A program made the position numbers and the translations under genes. A stretch of DNA of 64,000 nt from BOG-931 sp963781725 (GTDB lineage: Bacteria; Pseudomonadota; Alphaproteobacteria; Rhizobiales; Xanthobacteraceae): NCBI GenBank assembly GCA_963781725.1, contig CAWAGV010000002.1, positions 2,914,001 through 2,978,000 on the forward strand. The letters run 5' to 3'. A model generated the notes under the pieces. It ran no database searches, had not been told where the DNA came from, and saw only the letters and a program-made list of their open reading frames with translations. Below, in pieces: positions 7,260-16,956 of this stretch (position 1 is the stretch's first letter; each line of letters begins with the position of its first letter).

Positions 7260-8537
7260 TCACACCGACGCGTGGGCGACACCGGATTTTGCTTTCAGCG
7301 CATCGCCGGCGGCTTCGTAGAAGCTCGCGCCTTCCGGCAGCACGATCGACGCCGAGCGTACCGCGTGGCTTGCCGGATCGATGCCGTCCGGCTGCTTGCC
7401 ATCGGCGACGGCGCGCGCCGCTTTGGTCAAGCGCTGCCGCGCCATGATGACGCCGTTGTCGGTCGACACCAGATTTTCCTTGCTGCGGTCCTGGATCGGG
7501 CCGGTGCTTTCCTGGATCGCGGCGTCCTGCATGGCGATGCCCTTCACGCCGCTATAAGACTTGTGGTGCTTCTGCGCCACGCGATCGATCATGTAGTCGT
7601 TGTCCTTGTTGACGACCGGGCGGAACGAGCCGGGGATCAGATTGACGTGGATGCCGCCGCCGTTGCCCATCACCTCGAGTTCGTGCGCGCTGAGATCGCG
7701 CGACGGATGATGCGTGAAGCACCACGACATGCAGTTCTCGTCGTCGACCGGCACGAAGGCGTGGCCGTTGAGCGCGTTGTCGCCATAGGGCGGGATCATG
7801 GTGTGGAACGGCATCACCCATTGGGTGATGCGCCAGTAGAGCTTGCCCGGCGTTGCCGGCCGCCGCACCCCGATCACCATGCCGCCGGCGTTCTCGATTA
7901 CTTCGAAGCGGGCATCGGTCTCGCGGGTGAACTCGGCGCCCTGGCCGCCGTGCAGCGGATCGCTGCGCAGGTCATGCCGGTGCAGGAACGAGACGTGCAC
8001 GGAGTCGATGCCGCCTTCGAGCGCCTGCAGCCAGTTGCATTCCTGGGTGCGCTTGGAGACAAAGCGCTGCGATTTGCGGACCGTGGACCATTCGAAATTC
8101 GGCAGCGGCGGTTTCAGCTCCGCCGGCCCCATATAGATCCAGATCACATCGCCGATCTCGACGCAGGGATAGGAGGTGAGCTTGACCCGCTTGCAGAACC
8201 CGCTCTCCACCGGCTCGGACGGCACTTCGATGCACTGGCCGTTCACATCGTATTTCCAGCCGTGATAGGGGCAGCGCAAGCCGTTTTCCTCGTTACGGCC
8301 GAACCATAACGAGACGCCACGATGGGCGCAGAATTCGTCCATCACGCCGACGCGGCCCTTGGTGTCGCGAAATGCGATCAGCCGCTCGCTGAGCAGCTTG
8401 AGGCGAACCGGCGGACAGTCCGGCTCCGGAATCTCCGAGGACAGCAGCGCCGGAATCCAGTAACGGCGCATCAGCGCACCCATCGGGGTGCCAGGGCCGG
8501 TGAGGGTGAGAAAGTCGTTCTGCTCGTGTGTTGTCAT
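7260..8537 (-). CDS. Rieske non-haem iron oxygenase, large subunit (phthalate 4,5-dioxygenase-like)
   Basis: Cytoplasmic ring-hydroxylating or demethylating oxygenase component, 425 residues. The Rieske [2Fe-2S] ligands are Cys70, His72 (in CAHRG) and Cys89, His92 (in CPYHGWK). The catalytic iron site is seen in 'LEGGIDSVHVSFLH', which supplies the two histidines of the 2-His-1-carboxylate triad. N-terminal 'MGALMRRYWIPALLSSEIPE' is typical of the phthalate dioxygenase/VanA-like branch. It needs an electron-donating reductase, which is not encoded nearby. It is divergent from the molybdopterin oxidoreductase gene with 71 bases between. Start ATG fits the family N-terminus. The aromatic substrate cannot be decided. 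Confidence 0.93.
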   Translation of the reverse strand: MTTHEQNDFLTLTGPGTPMGALMRRYWIPALLSSEIPEPDCPPVRLKLLSERLIAFRDTKGRVGVMDEFCAHRGVSLWFGRNEENGLRCPYHGWKYDVNGQCIEVPSEPVESGFCKRVKLTSYPCVEIGDVIWIYMGPAELKPPLPNFEWSTVRKSQRFVSKRTQECNWLQALEGGIDSVHVSFLHRHDLRSDPLHGGQGAEFTRETDARFEVIENAGGMVIGVRRPATPGKLYWRITQWVMPFHTMIPPYGDNALNGHAFVPVDDENCMSWCFTHHPSRDLSAHELEVMGNGGGIHVNLIPGSFRPVVNKDNDYMIDRVAQKHHKSYSGVKGIAMQDAAIQESTGPIQDRSKENLVSTDNGVIMARQRLTKAARAVADGKQPDGIDPASHAVRSASIVLPEGASFYEAAGDALKAKSGVAHASV

Positions 8538-8608
8538 GCTGGATACATTACATCATTTGCGCGCGCCCCGCACCGGTGTGGTAAAGTTCCGCAGCCAAGG
8601 GCCGGACT

Positions 8609-10912
8609 ATGACCAAGCTCGTCCGCAATCATTCGCATTGGGGTTCGTTCTACGCCGAGGTCGAAAACGGCCGCGTGGTCGGCGTGCGGCCGTTCGAGCG
8701 CGATCCCGACCCGTCGCCGCTGATTGAAGCGATTCCGGCGGCGGTACATTCCAGGATGCGCATCGCCCGGCCGTTTGTGCGCGAAGGCTGGCTTAAAAAT
8801 GGACCTGGCCATGGTGAAGGCCGCGGCCGCGAGCCGTTCGTGCCGGTGTCCTGGGATCGTGCGCTCGATCTCGTGGCCGGCGAGCTCGCGCGGGTGAAGC
8901 GCGAGCACGGCCACGGCGCCATTATGGCGGGCTCGCAAGGCTGGGGTTCGGCGGGGCTGTTTCATGAGCCGCGCCCGCAGTTGCGCCGCTTCATGGGAAC
9001 CTTCGGCGGCTTCGTCGATCAGGTCGGCAATTACAGCTTCGGCAGCGCGCTGATCTTCCTGCCACATGTGCTCGGCAACGCGCAGGCCTGTACCGGACCG
9101 TTGACCTCATGGTCGTCGATCGCGCGCCACGCCAGGCTGATGGTGCTGTTCGGCGGCGCCAATCCGAAGAACATGCAGGTCACCAAGGGCGGCATGGGAA
9201 CGCATGCCATCGGCCATTCGCTCGCCGAACTGGCCAAGGCCGGCGTGCGTGTCGTCAATGTCAGTCCGATCCGCGAGGATGGCCCGTCCGCTGTCGCGCC
9301 GGAATGGATACCGATCCGGCCCGGCACCGACACCGCGCTGCTGCTGGCGCTGACGCACACGCTGATTGCCGAAGGCCGGCACGATCAGGAATTTCTGGCG
9401 CGCTGCACGACCGGCTTCGAGCGCGTGCAGCCTTACGTGATGGGCGAAACCGACGGCCAGCCGAAAGACGCCGATTGGGCGGAAGCCATCACCGGCGTTC
9501 CCGCGCAATCGATCCGTGCGCTGGCGCGCGAGATGGCTGCGCAACGCACCATGATCAGCGCGTCATGGTCGCTGCAACGCGCCGATCATGGCGAGCAACC
9601 GTACTGGGCCGTGCTGCTGCTGGCGTGCTGCCTCGGCCAGATCGGCCTGCCGGGCGGCGGTTTCGGTTTCGGCTATGGCTCGGCATCAGGCATCGCCGAG
9701 CCGCCGCCGGCATTTCGCGCGCCGGGAATGGAAGGCGCGACGAACCCGCTCAATCGTTCCATTCCAGCGGCACGGATCGCGCAATGCCTGCTGCATCCCG
9801 GCGAGCCCTACGACTTCAACGGCAAGCGCAGCACCTATCCCGATATCCGGCTGGTCTATTGGGCCGGCGGCAATCCGTTCCATCACCATCAGGACATCAA
9901 CCAGCTCCGCGCGGCGTTTGCGCGCCCCGAGACCATCGTGGTTCACGAGCCGTGGTGGACCGCGACCGCGCGCCATGCCGACATCGTGCTGCCGGCGACG
10001 ACGACGCTGGAGCGCAACGATATCGGCTCGGCGCAGCGCGACCCGTTCGTCATTGCGATGGAAAAAGCGATCGAGCCGGTCGGCGAGGCGCGCGACGATT
10101 ACGCGATCTTTGCCGCGCTGGCGCGGCGGCTTGGCTGCGAAGAGGCCTTCACCCAGGGCCGCGACGAAATGGGCTGGTTGCGGCACATCTATGATAGCTG
10201 GCGCGACAGCGTACGCAGCAACGCCGCGGCGATTCCCGACTTCGACCGCTTCCGCGAGGATGGCTATTTCGAGATTCCGCGCGGCGCCGACGAATACGTC
10301 ATGTTCGACAAGTTCCGCGCCGATCCGGCCGCGCACAAGCTGACGACGCCGTCGGGCCGCATCGAGCTTTATTCGGAAAAGATTGCAGGCTTCGGCTACG
10401 ACAATTGTCCGCCGCATGCGACATGGATCGAGCCTTCCGAATGGCATCGCGGACGCGCCGCGGAAAAATATCCGCTGCATCTCGTCTCCAGCCAGCCGCG
10501 CTACAAGCTGCACAGCCAGATGGATCCGGAAGGCGTCAGCGCGCGCGGCAAGATCGACGGCCGCGAGGCTGTCACCATGCATCCCGACGACGCGCAGCGG
10601 CGCGGCATCAAGGCCGGCGACGTGGTGCGCGTCTACAACGGCCGCGGCGCGTGTCTCGCCGGCGTGGTGTTGAGCGATACGCTGTCGCCGGGCGTGGCGA
10701 AATTGTCGTGCGGCGCTTGGTACGATCCGATGGACGCCGCCGATGGCGCGCTGTGCGCGCACGGCAACGCCAATGTGCTCACCCACGATCGCGGCACTTC
10801 GAAGCTCAGCCAGGCGCCGTCGACCGGCACCAATATGGTCGAGATCGAATTGTGGAAAGAGCCGTTGCCGCCGATGCGGGCGTTCGCGCCGCCGGAAATC
10901 CATGCGGGCTAG
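8609..10912 (+). CDS. Molybdopterin oxidoreductase, DMSO/TMAO/biotin-sulfoxide reductase type
   Basis: Bis-MGD molybdoenzyme of 767 residues. It starts directly with 'MTKLVRNHSHWGSFYAEVENG', without a Tat leader and without the N-terminal cysteine cluster for a 4Fe-4S centre, which matches cytoplasmic BisC-like or type III DMSO-reductase-family enzymes. The serine expected to ligand molybdenum lies in 'GNYSFGSALIFLPH' (about residue 142). The C-terminal MGD-binding domain shows 'HLVSSQPRYKLHSQMD' and 'SCGAWYDPM'. Likely role is reduction (or oxidation) of an S-/N-oxide or related small molecule. It is divergent from the Rieske oxygenase, with a shared 71-bp control region. Reaction direction and substrate are unknown. 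Confidence 0.9.
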   Translation: MTKLVRNHSHWGSFYAEVENGRVVGVRPFERDPDPSPLIEAIPAAVHSRMRIARPFVREGWLKNGPGHGEGRGREPFVPVSWDRALDLVAGELARVKREHGHGAIMAGSQGWGSAGLFHEPRPQLRRFMGTFGGFVDQVGNYSFGSALIFLPHVLGNAQACTGPLTSWSSIARHARLMVLFGGANPKNMQVTKGGMGTHAIGHSLAELAKAGVRVVNVSPIREDGPSAVAPEWIPIRPGTDTALLLALTHTLIAEGRHDQEFLARCTTGFERVQPYVMGETDGQPKDADWAEAITGVPAQSIRALAREMAAQRTMISASWSLQRADHGEQPYWAVLLLACCLGQIGLPGGGFGFGYGSASGIAEPPPAFRAPGMEGATNPLNRSIPAARIAQCLLHPGEPYDFNGKRSTYPDIRLVYWAGGNPFHHHQDINQLRAAFARPETIVVHEPWWTATARHADIVLPATTTLERNDIGSAQRDPFVIAMEKAIEPVGEARDDYAIFAALARRLGCEEAFTQGRDEMGWLRHIYDSWRDSVRSNAAAIPDFDRFREDGYFEIPRGADEYVMFDKFRADPAAHKLTTPSGRIELYSEKIAGFGYDNCPPHATWIEPSEWHRGRAAEKYPLHLVSSQPRYKLHSQMDPEGVSARGKIDGREAVTMHPDDAQRRGIKAGDVVRVYNGRGACLAGVVLSDTLSPGVAKLSCGAWYDPMDAADGALCAHGNANVLTHDRGTSKLSQAPSTGTNMVEIELWKEPLPPMRAFAPPEIHAG

Positions 10913-10916
10913 CCGA

Positions 10917-11894
10917 CTACTCCGGCTTGATGCTGGCGAATTTGATCACCTTCGCCCATTTCTCGACTTCGGCACTGATAAATGTGCGGCATTCCGCCGG
11001 CGTCATCGGCATCGGCGCGATGCCGAGATCGGCGAGCTTGGTCTTGATCGCCGGGTCGGCGAGCGCGGCTGCGACTTGCCCGTTCAGGAGATTGACGATC
11101 TCGGCGGGAACGGATTTCGGTGCGCCGAGCCCCTGCCAGGTGCGCGCTTCAAAGCCGGGAATGAATTCACCGACCGTCGGCAAATCCGGAAACGCTTCCG
11201 AACGTTTCGCCGTCGTGACCGCGAGCGGGCGCAGCAATCCGCTTTTGATATGGCCGACGGTCGACTGGATCGGCTCGAATGCGACCTGGACATGGCCGGC
11301 GATGAGATCGGCGAGTTCGGGCGCCGAGCCGTGATAGGGCACGTGCACCATGTCGACGCCGGCCATCATCTTGAACATTTCGCCGATCGTCTGCTGTGGC
11401 GTGCCGCTGCCGGCGGAGCCCATATTGATTTTGCCGGGATTGGCCTTGGCGTAGGCGATGAACTCAGGCAGCGTTTTCGCCGGCACGTTCGGATTAACCA
11501 GCACCACCGCCGGCCCCTGCGCGATGCCGGCGACGACCACGATGTCTTTGACGAAATCGAAATTGAGCTTGTCGTAGAGCGAGGCGTTGATCGCGTTGAC
11601 GGTCGCAAGCTCCATGACGGTATAGCCGTCGGCAGGCGAGGCAGCGACCGTTTCGGTGGCGACGTTGCCGGCGGCGCCGGGCCGGTTTTCGACGACGAAC
11701 GGCTGGTGCAGCCGCTGGGAAATCGCCTCCGCCATGATGCGGGCGGTGATGTCGTTTGGGCCGCCGGGCGGGAAGCCGACAATCCAGCGTACCGGACGCG
11801 ATGGGTAGTCAAGCGCCAGACTGACGCGGGGAAGCGCCGGCAGCGCGGCGGCGCCAGCAGCAAGTTTCAGCAATTCGCGGCGACGAAGTTTCAT
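10917..11894 (-). CDS. Bug/TctC-family periplasmic solute receptor (first copy)
   Basis: Periplasmic substrate-binding protein of the tripartite tricarboxylate transporter family, 325 residues. It opens with a twin-arginine-like leader (KLRRRELLKLAAGAAALPAL), then 'YPSRPVRWIVGFPPGGPNDITAR', the conserved first ligand-binding loop, and 'VENRPGAAGNVATETVA', the second. These receptors bind carboxylates or aromatic acids. No TctA or TctB membrane subunit is present in the window, as is common for Bug proteins. It is convergent with the molybdoenzyme (4 bases) and follows the amidohydrolase on the same strand, so it may deliver or sense the substrate of those enzymes. Confidence 0.92.
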   Translation of the reverse strand: MKLRRRELLKLAAGAAALPALPRVSLALDYPSRPVRWIVGFPPGGPNDITARIMAEAISQRLHQPFVVENRPGAAGNVATETVAASPADGYTVMELATVNAINASLYDKLNFDFVKDIVVVAGIAQGPAVVLVNPNVPAKTLPEFIAYAKANPGKINMGSAGSGTPQQTIGEMFKMMAGVDMVHVPYHGSAPELADLIAGHVQVAFEPIQSTVGHIKSGLLRPLAVTTAKRSEAFPDLPTVGEFIPGFEARTWQGLGAPKSVPAEIVNLLNGQVAAALADPAIKTKLADLGIAPMPMTPAECRTFISAEVEKWAKVIKFASIKPE

Positions 11895-11990
11895 GGCTCT
11901 GCCCTCCGGCCGTACGCGCTGAGGCGCAAGCTTAACCGCGAGTTGCAGTCGAAATCTATCACAATCTCATTGTTTGTGGCGGCTCGTGCG

Positions 11991-12161
11991 CTACGGCGCG
12001 AGCGCGGCCGGATCGACAAACCACGTCGTATCGGACAGGCGGCCCGTGGTTTTCATCTGAACTTCGACCTGGGCTTTGGCCGGATCGTAGCTCAACACCT
12101 TCACGTCGATGACGTCGAGAAATTGCCAGGCGCCGCGGGTGCGTGCAGACGATCGGTTCAA
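11991..12161 (-). pseudogene. Short C-terminal coding remnant, family unknown
   Basis: A 56-codon minus-strand frame without ATG or GTG start contains protein-like sequence (WQFLDVIDVKVLSYDP, then VEVQMKTTGRLSDTTWFVDP) ending at a TAG. It begins inside the last codon of the amidohydrolase gene, so either a TTG at 12161 is used or, more likely, this is the tail of a decayed gene. Codon use and hydropathy look coding. I do not recognise the family. Confidence 0.4.
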
Positions 12162-13159
12162 TGCGGCTTCAGCAGCTTTTCGGCATTGCCGGAAAAGATC
12201 TTGCGCTTGTGTTCGGCCGGAATATCGAGCGCATTGAGCGCATCGATCGCCGGCTTGATCGGGCCGAGCGGGGTGTCGGTGGCGAACACCACCTTGTCGC
12301 CGCCGAAGAACTCATAGCCGCAGCGCAGCGCATGCGTGCCGCCGCCGAACATCGCGGTGTCGGCATAGAAATCGCGGAAGTAGTCGAGATGCGGCCGCTT
12401 CAGCGACGGCAGGATTTTCGAATAATCCTCGTCGAGTGTGCGTTGGCCGAGCACGTCGAGGCCCGGGCCGACGCGGCCGTCATAGAACGGGATCATGCCG
12501 CCGAGATGATGGGTGACGATGCGCAAATTCGGATAGCGGTCGAACAGGCCGGAAAACACCATGCGCGCCATCGCGACCGAGGTATCGTACGGCCAGCCGA
12601 AGCACCACCACATCTCGAAACGGGATTTCTGCTCGGCGGCGTAGTCCGGCATCGCGGCGGTGCGGGCAGGGTGCAGCCAGATCGGCCGGCCGAGCTGCGC
12701 CATCGCCGCGAACAGCGGCTCGAACACCGGCTCGTCGAGCGGGCGTCCGGCCAGCGGGGTGAAGATCTGCACGCCGACGGCGCCGAGCTGATTGACGGTG
12801 CGCTTGGCCTCCTCGACCGAACTCATGACGTCGGTGAGGCATAGCGCCGCGACAAAGCCAGCGAAGCGCTCGGGATGCTTCTGGCACAGCTCCGCCATGG
12901 CGTCGTTAGCGATGCGTGCCAGCGCCAGGCCCTGGCCCGGCGCGGCGAAATCCTCGATCGGCGGATTCGGCAGCGAGATCACCTGCCGGTAATCGCCGAA
13001 CTGGTCCATCTCCTTGAAGCGCGCGTCGAGATCGTGGATCTTCTGCACGCCGCGCAGCCGCGCCGCGATATTGCCGAGCTTCGGCGCCACCCGGTTCATC
13101 TCGTCGAGAAAATGCGCCGGCGAGAGGTGGCAGTAGAGGTCGATGATCTTGTCGGTCAT
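12158..13159 (-). CDS. Amidohydrolase family 2 (ACMSD / gamma-resorcylate decarboxylase-like)
   Basis: TIM-barrel metalloenzyme of 333 residues from the amidohydrolase_2 group, whose members decarboxylate or hydrolyse aromatic acids. Visible landmarks are the N-terminal 'IIDLYCHLSPAHFLDEM' metal motif (one histidine of the usual His-X-His pair appears as Tyr-Cys-His), 'PIWLHPART' in mid-protein, 'RIVTHHLGGMIPFY' (metal/catalytic histidine) and the late aspartate in 'VVFATDTPLG'. Its ATG immediately follows the TAA of the dehydrogenase gene, so the two are translationally coupled. The altered first metal motif leaves the exact chemistry uncertain. Together with the Rieske oxygenase, it points to aromatic-acid catabolism. 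Confidence 0.85.
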   Translation of the reverse strand: MTDKIIDLYCHLSPAHFLDEMNRVAPKLGNIAARLRGVQKIHDLDARFKEMDQFGDYRQVISLPNPPIEDFAAPGQGLALARIANDAMAELCQKHPERFAGFVAALCLTDVMSSVEEAKRTVNQLGAVGVQIFTPLAGRPLDEPVFEPLFAAMAQLGRPIWLHPARTAAMPDYAAEQKSRFEMWWCFGWPYDTSVAMARMVFSGLFDRYPNLRIVTHHLGGMIPFYDGRVGPGLDVLGQRTLDEDYSKILPSLKRPHLDYFRDFYADTAMFGGGTHALRCGYEFFGGDKVVFATDTPLGPIKPAIDALNALDIPAEHKRKIFSGNAEKLLKPH

Positions 13160-14116
13160 TTACGTCATCACCCGCGCCGGCTTGCCGTCGAGGAAGCCGC
13201 GGATGTCTTCGGCGACGCCGGCAAAATAGTGCTGGTAGTTCTGCTGCGAGACGTAGCCGAGGTGCGGCGTGATCACGACATTGTCCATCTTGCGCAGCGG
13301 ATGATCGAGCGGCAGCGGTTCGACATCGAACACGTCGAGGCCGGCGCCGGCGATCTTATTGTCGCGCAGCGCCGCCAGCAGCGCCGCTTCGTCGATGATC
13401 GGGCCGCGCGAGGTATTGATGATGTACGCGGTCGGCTTCATCAGCCCGAATTCCTGGGCTCCGACCAGGCCGCGGCTGCGCTGCGACAGCACGACGTGGA
13501 TGGAGATGAAGTCGGCCTGCCGGAACAGGTCGTCTTTGCTGACGTAAGTGGCGCCGGCTTCCTGCGCCTTTTCCGGCGTGAGGTTCTGGCTCCAGGCAAT
13601 CACCTTCATGCCGAAGGCCTTGGCGATATTGGCGGTGCGGGTGCCGAGCTTGCCGAGGCCGAGGACGCCGAGCGTCATGCCCTCAAGGTCCGGGCCCATC
13701 GTGCTTTGCCAGGTCGCGCCGGCGTGCAGCCGGGCGTTTTCGTAACCGATATGGCGGGTCAGTTCGAGCATCAGGCCGACGGCGATGCCGGAGGTGGGGC
13801 TGCCGAACGAGCCGGTGCCGCAAACCGTGACGCCGCGGGCCTTGGCCGCCTCGGTGTCGATCGAGGCATTGCGCAAGCCGGTGGTGATGAGGAGCTTCAG
13901 GTCGGGCAGGGCGTCGATCACAGCTTTCGGAAAGCCGGTGCGCTCGCGCATGGCGACGACGATCTGGAAGCCCTTGAGCGCGGCGATGACCTTGTCGGGC
14001 CCGCCGAGGTGCTCATTGAAGACCTTGAATTCGACGTCGCCCTTGACCTTCGAGAAGTCAGCCACCTTCAGCGCGACATTCTGGTAATCGTCGAGAATTG
14101 CGCAACGCACCGCCAT
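13160..14116 (-). CDS. D-isomer-specific 2-hydroxyacid dehydrogenase
   Basis: NAD(P)-dependent oxidoreductase of 318 residues that interconverts 2-oxo and D-2-hydroxy acids. The Rossmann motif reads 'LGVLGLGKLGTRTANIAKAF'; the catalytic Arg is in 'INTSRGPIID', and the catalytic His in 'ITPHLGYVSQQ'. The N-terminus 'CAILDDYQNVALKVADF' is typical of the subgroup often found in aromatic catabolism loci. The frame opens to 14152, but the ATG at 14116 has GGGATGGA upstream and the expected N-terminus. It is the first gene of a coupled pair with the amidohydrolase. Substrate is unknown. Confidence 0.9.
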   Translation of the reverse strand: MAVRCAILDDYQNVALKVADFSKVKGDVEFKVFNEHLGGPDKVIAALKGFQIVVAMRERTGFPKAVIDALPDLKLLITTGLRNASIDTEAAKARGVTVCGTGSFGSPTSGIAVGLMLELTRHIGYENARLHAGATWQSTMGPDLEGMTLGVLGLGKLGTRTANIAKAFGMKVIAWSQNLTPEKAQEAGATYVSKDDLFRQADFISIHVVLSQRSRGLVGAQEFGLMKPTAYIINTSRGPIIDEAALLAALRDNKIAGAGLDVFDVEPLPLDHPLRKMDNVVITPHLGYVSQQNYQHYFAGVAEDIRGFLDGKPARVMT

Positions 14117-14192
14117 GATCGTTCCATCCCTTGCACGCGTTTCCGCGCGCATTTAGCCGGCCCAAACAGGCTTAGGGAAGGGGTGAAAGGCC

Positions 14193-14396
14193 TCAGGCGT
14201 GGTGTTCGAGCGCGTCCCGCAAAGCCGGGGCGGCAGGGACGGTCGCCGGGGCATTGTGACTGGGCAAGGTATCGTACTTGGCGTGCCATTTCGGGCCCGG
14301 GCCGCGCATATAGTGCAGGTCCGGCCGGTACGCGCTGCACGGTTCGCCTGATGCGCGCCAAACCTCTTGCACGGCTTTCGTGAAATCACGCCACAT
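14193..14396 (-). CDS. 67-residue hypothetical protein
   Basis: A short frame starting MWRDFTKAVQEVWRASG, with an aromatic and proline-rich middle (PDLHYMRGPGPKWHAKYD) and an alanine-rich tail. The frame extends upstream to 14438, but the ATG at 14396 has GGAG six bases ahead and is the preferred start. No membrane segment or known domain is seen. It lies 76 bases upstream of the dehydrogenase on the same strand and could be cotranscribed with it. Support comes from the ribosome-binding site and non-random amino-acid pattern only. Confidence 0.5.
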   Translation of the reverse strand: MWRDFTKAVQEVWRASGEPCSAYRPDLHYMRGPGPKWHAKYDTLPSHNAPATVPAAPALRDALEHHA

Positions 14397-14686
14397 CGAA
14401 CGCTCCGTCCGGTACTCCAATAGACGTTCCGTTTTCAAACGCCCGTTTGATCCAATTCTCGGCGAATAACTCTTAAAATTTGGTGGGATTTCGACAGGCT
14501 CAAGTTCACAATGTGATTACGCCTTACGAAGGTTTAATCTGAACGCTAAAAGTGGAACTAGTGGTCCGCTGGCGCTTGCCGATTGCGACCGGCGCCGCTA
14601 CATCAACCGCATATTTTCCCGAAATGAGCGCCTTTTCCGGCGGCGCCGAGCACAAGGGGCAAGGCGCGCGACGCCTGAAGCCGAAC

Positions 14687-16339
<1,653 letters not shown>

Positions 16340-16454
16340 CGGTCGCTTATCCCGGCCTTCAATTTCCGCGATTTAGTACATATATATGCGTTTAATTGAT
16401 TGACACCTTCGCAAATGCGCAGGTTTTGCGGCCGATTTTGCACAGGAGATGATT

Positions 16455-16727
16455 TTGGCAGACAAAGCCAGCGTGGCCCAAGCGACCGAATCGCGGGCGA
16501 AAGCGGAGGCTTCTTTCAAGAAGGAAGAGCGGGCCCGGGAAGGCGCCCAGGCCATGCTGGAATATCTGGCCAATGGCCGCGAAGTCCGGGAAAACATGGC
16601 CAAGCTGAAGGCGCTTCGTTTGGCGAAAGAGGCGACCGGGGAAGCGGCTGAAGAGGCTCCCAAACCTGCGAAAAAGGCTACCGCAAAGGTTAAAACGCCT
16701 CGCGCCTTGAAACGAACACAGCAATAG
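16455..16727 (+). CDS. Small charged helical protein, function unknown
   Basis: About 90 residues: an N-terminal amphipathic helix rich in Lys, Glu and Ala (KASVAQATESRAKAEASF), a segment 'GAQAMLEYLANGREVRENMA' and a basic Lys/Ala tail resembling nucleic-acid-binding tails. AGGAG at 16444-16448 touches the ATG at 16449 but is six bases from the TTG at 16455, so the TTG is the more likely start. It lies between ettA and the helicase on the same strand. No known domain is recognised; proteins of this look are widespread in Rhizobiales as hypotheticals. Confidence 0.7.
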   Translation: MADKASVAQATESRAKAEASFKKEERAREGAQAMLEYLANGREVRENMAKLKALRLAKEATGEAAEEAPKPAKKATAKVKTPRALKRTQQ

Positions 16728-16787
16728 CGCATAGAGAGATTCGTGGGCCTATCAGGTCCGCTGCGAGCCGCGTGTACGGGATCCAAA

Positions 16788-16823
16788 CGGCTAAACCCCG
16801 TTAAGACGGTTAAACCCCGTTAA
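16788..16823 (+). repeat. 17-bp direct repeat in helicase leader
   Basis: CGGCTAAACCCCGTTAA (16788-16804) and CGGTTAAACCCCGTTAA (16807-16823) differ at one base and are separated by two. They lie about 135-170 bases upstream of the DEAD-box helicase start, downstream of the small charged protein, so they may be regulator sites or part of a cold-responsive leader. Confidence 0.7.
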
Positions 16824-16956
16824 ATGGTTTCTGGCTCGCCTTTTTCATTCAAATTTCGACAGCCCAGATCGCGCGGGGTGTCATTAACTCCCGCAAAGCG
16901 GGCCGTGGCGTAGAAACGCAGCGGCCGCACTATTGCGCATAACAGAAAGACCACCT

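Noticed and set aside
10743..12317. 524-codon plus-strand frame over the Bug receptor
   Set aside because: It spans three unrelated genes in antisense or alternate frame and has no start signal or domain.
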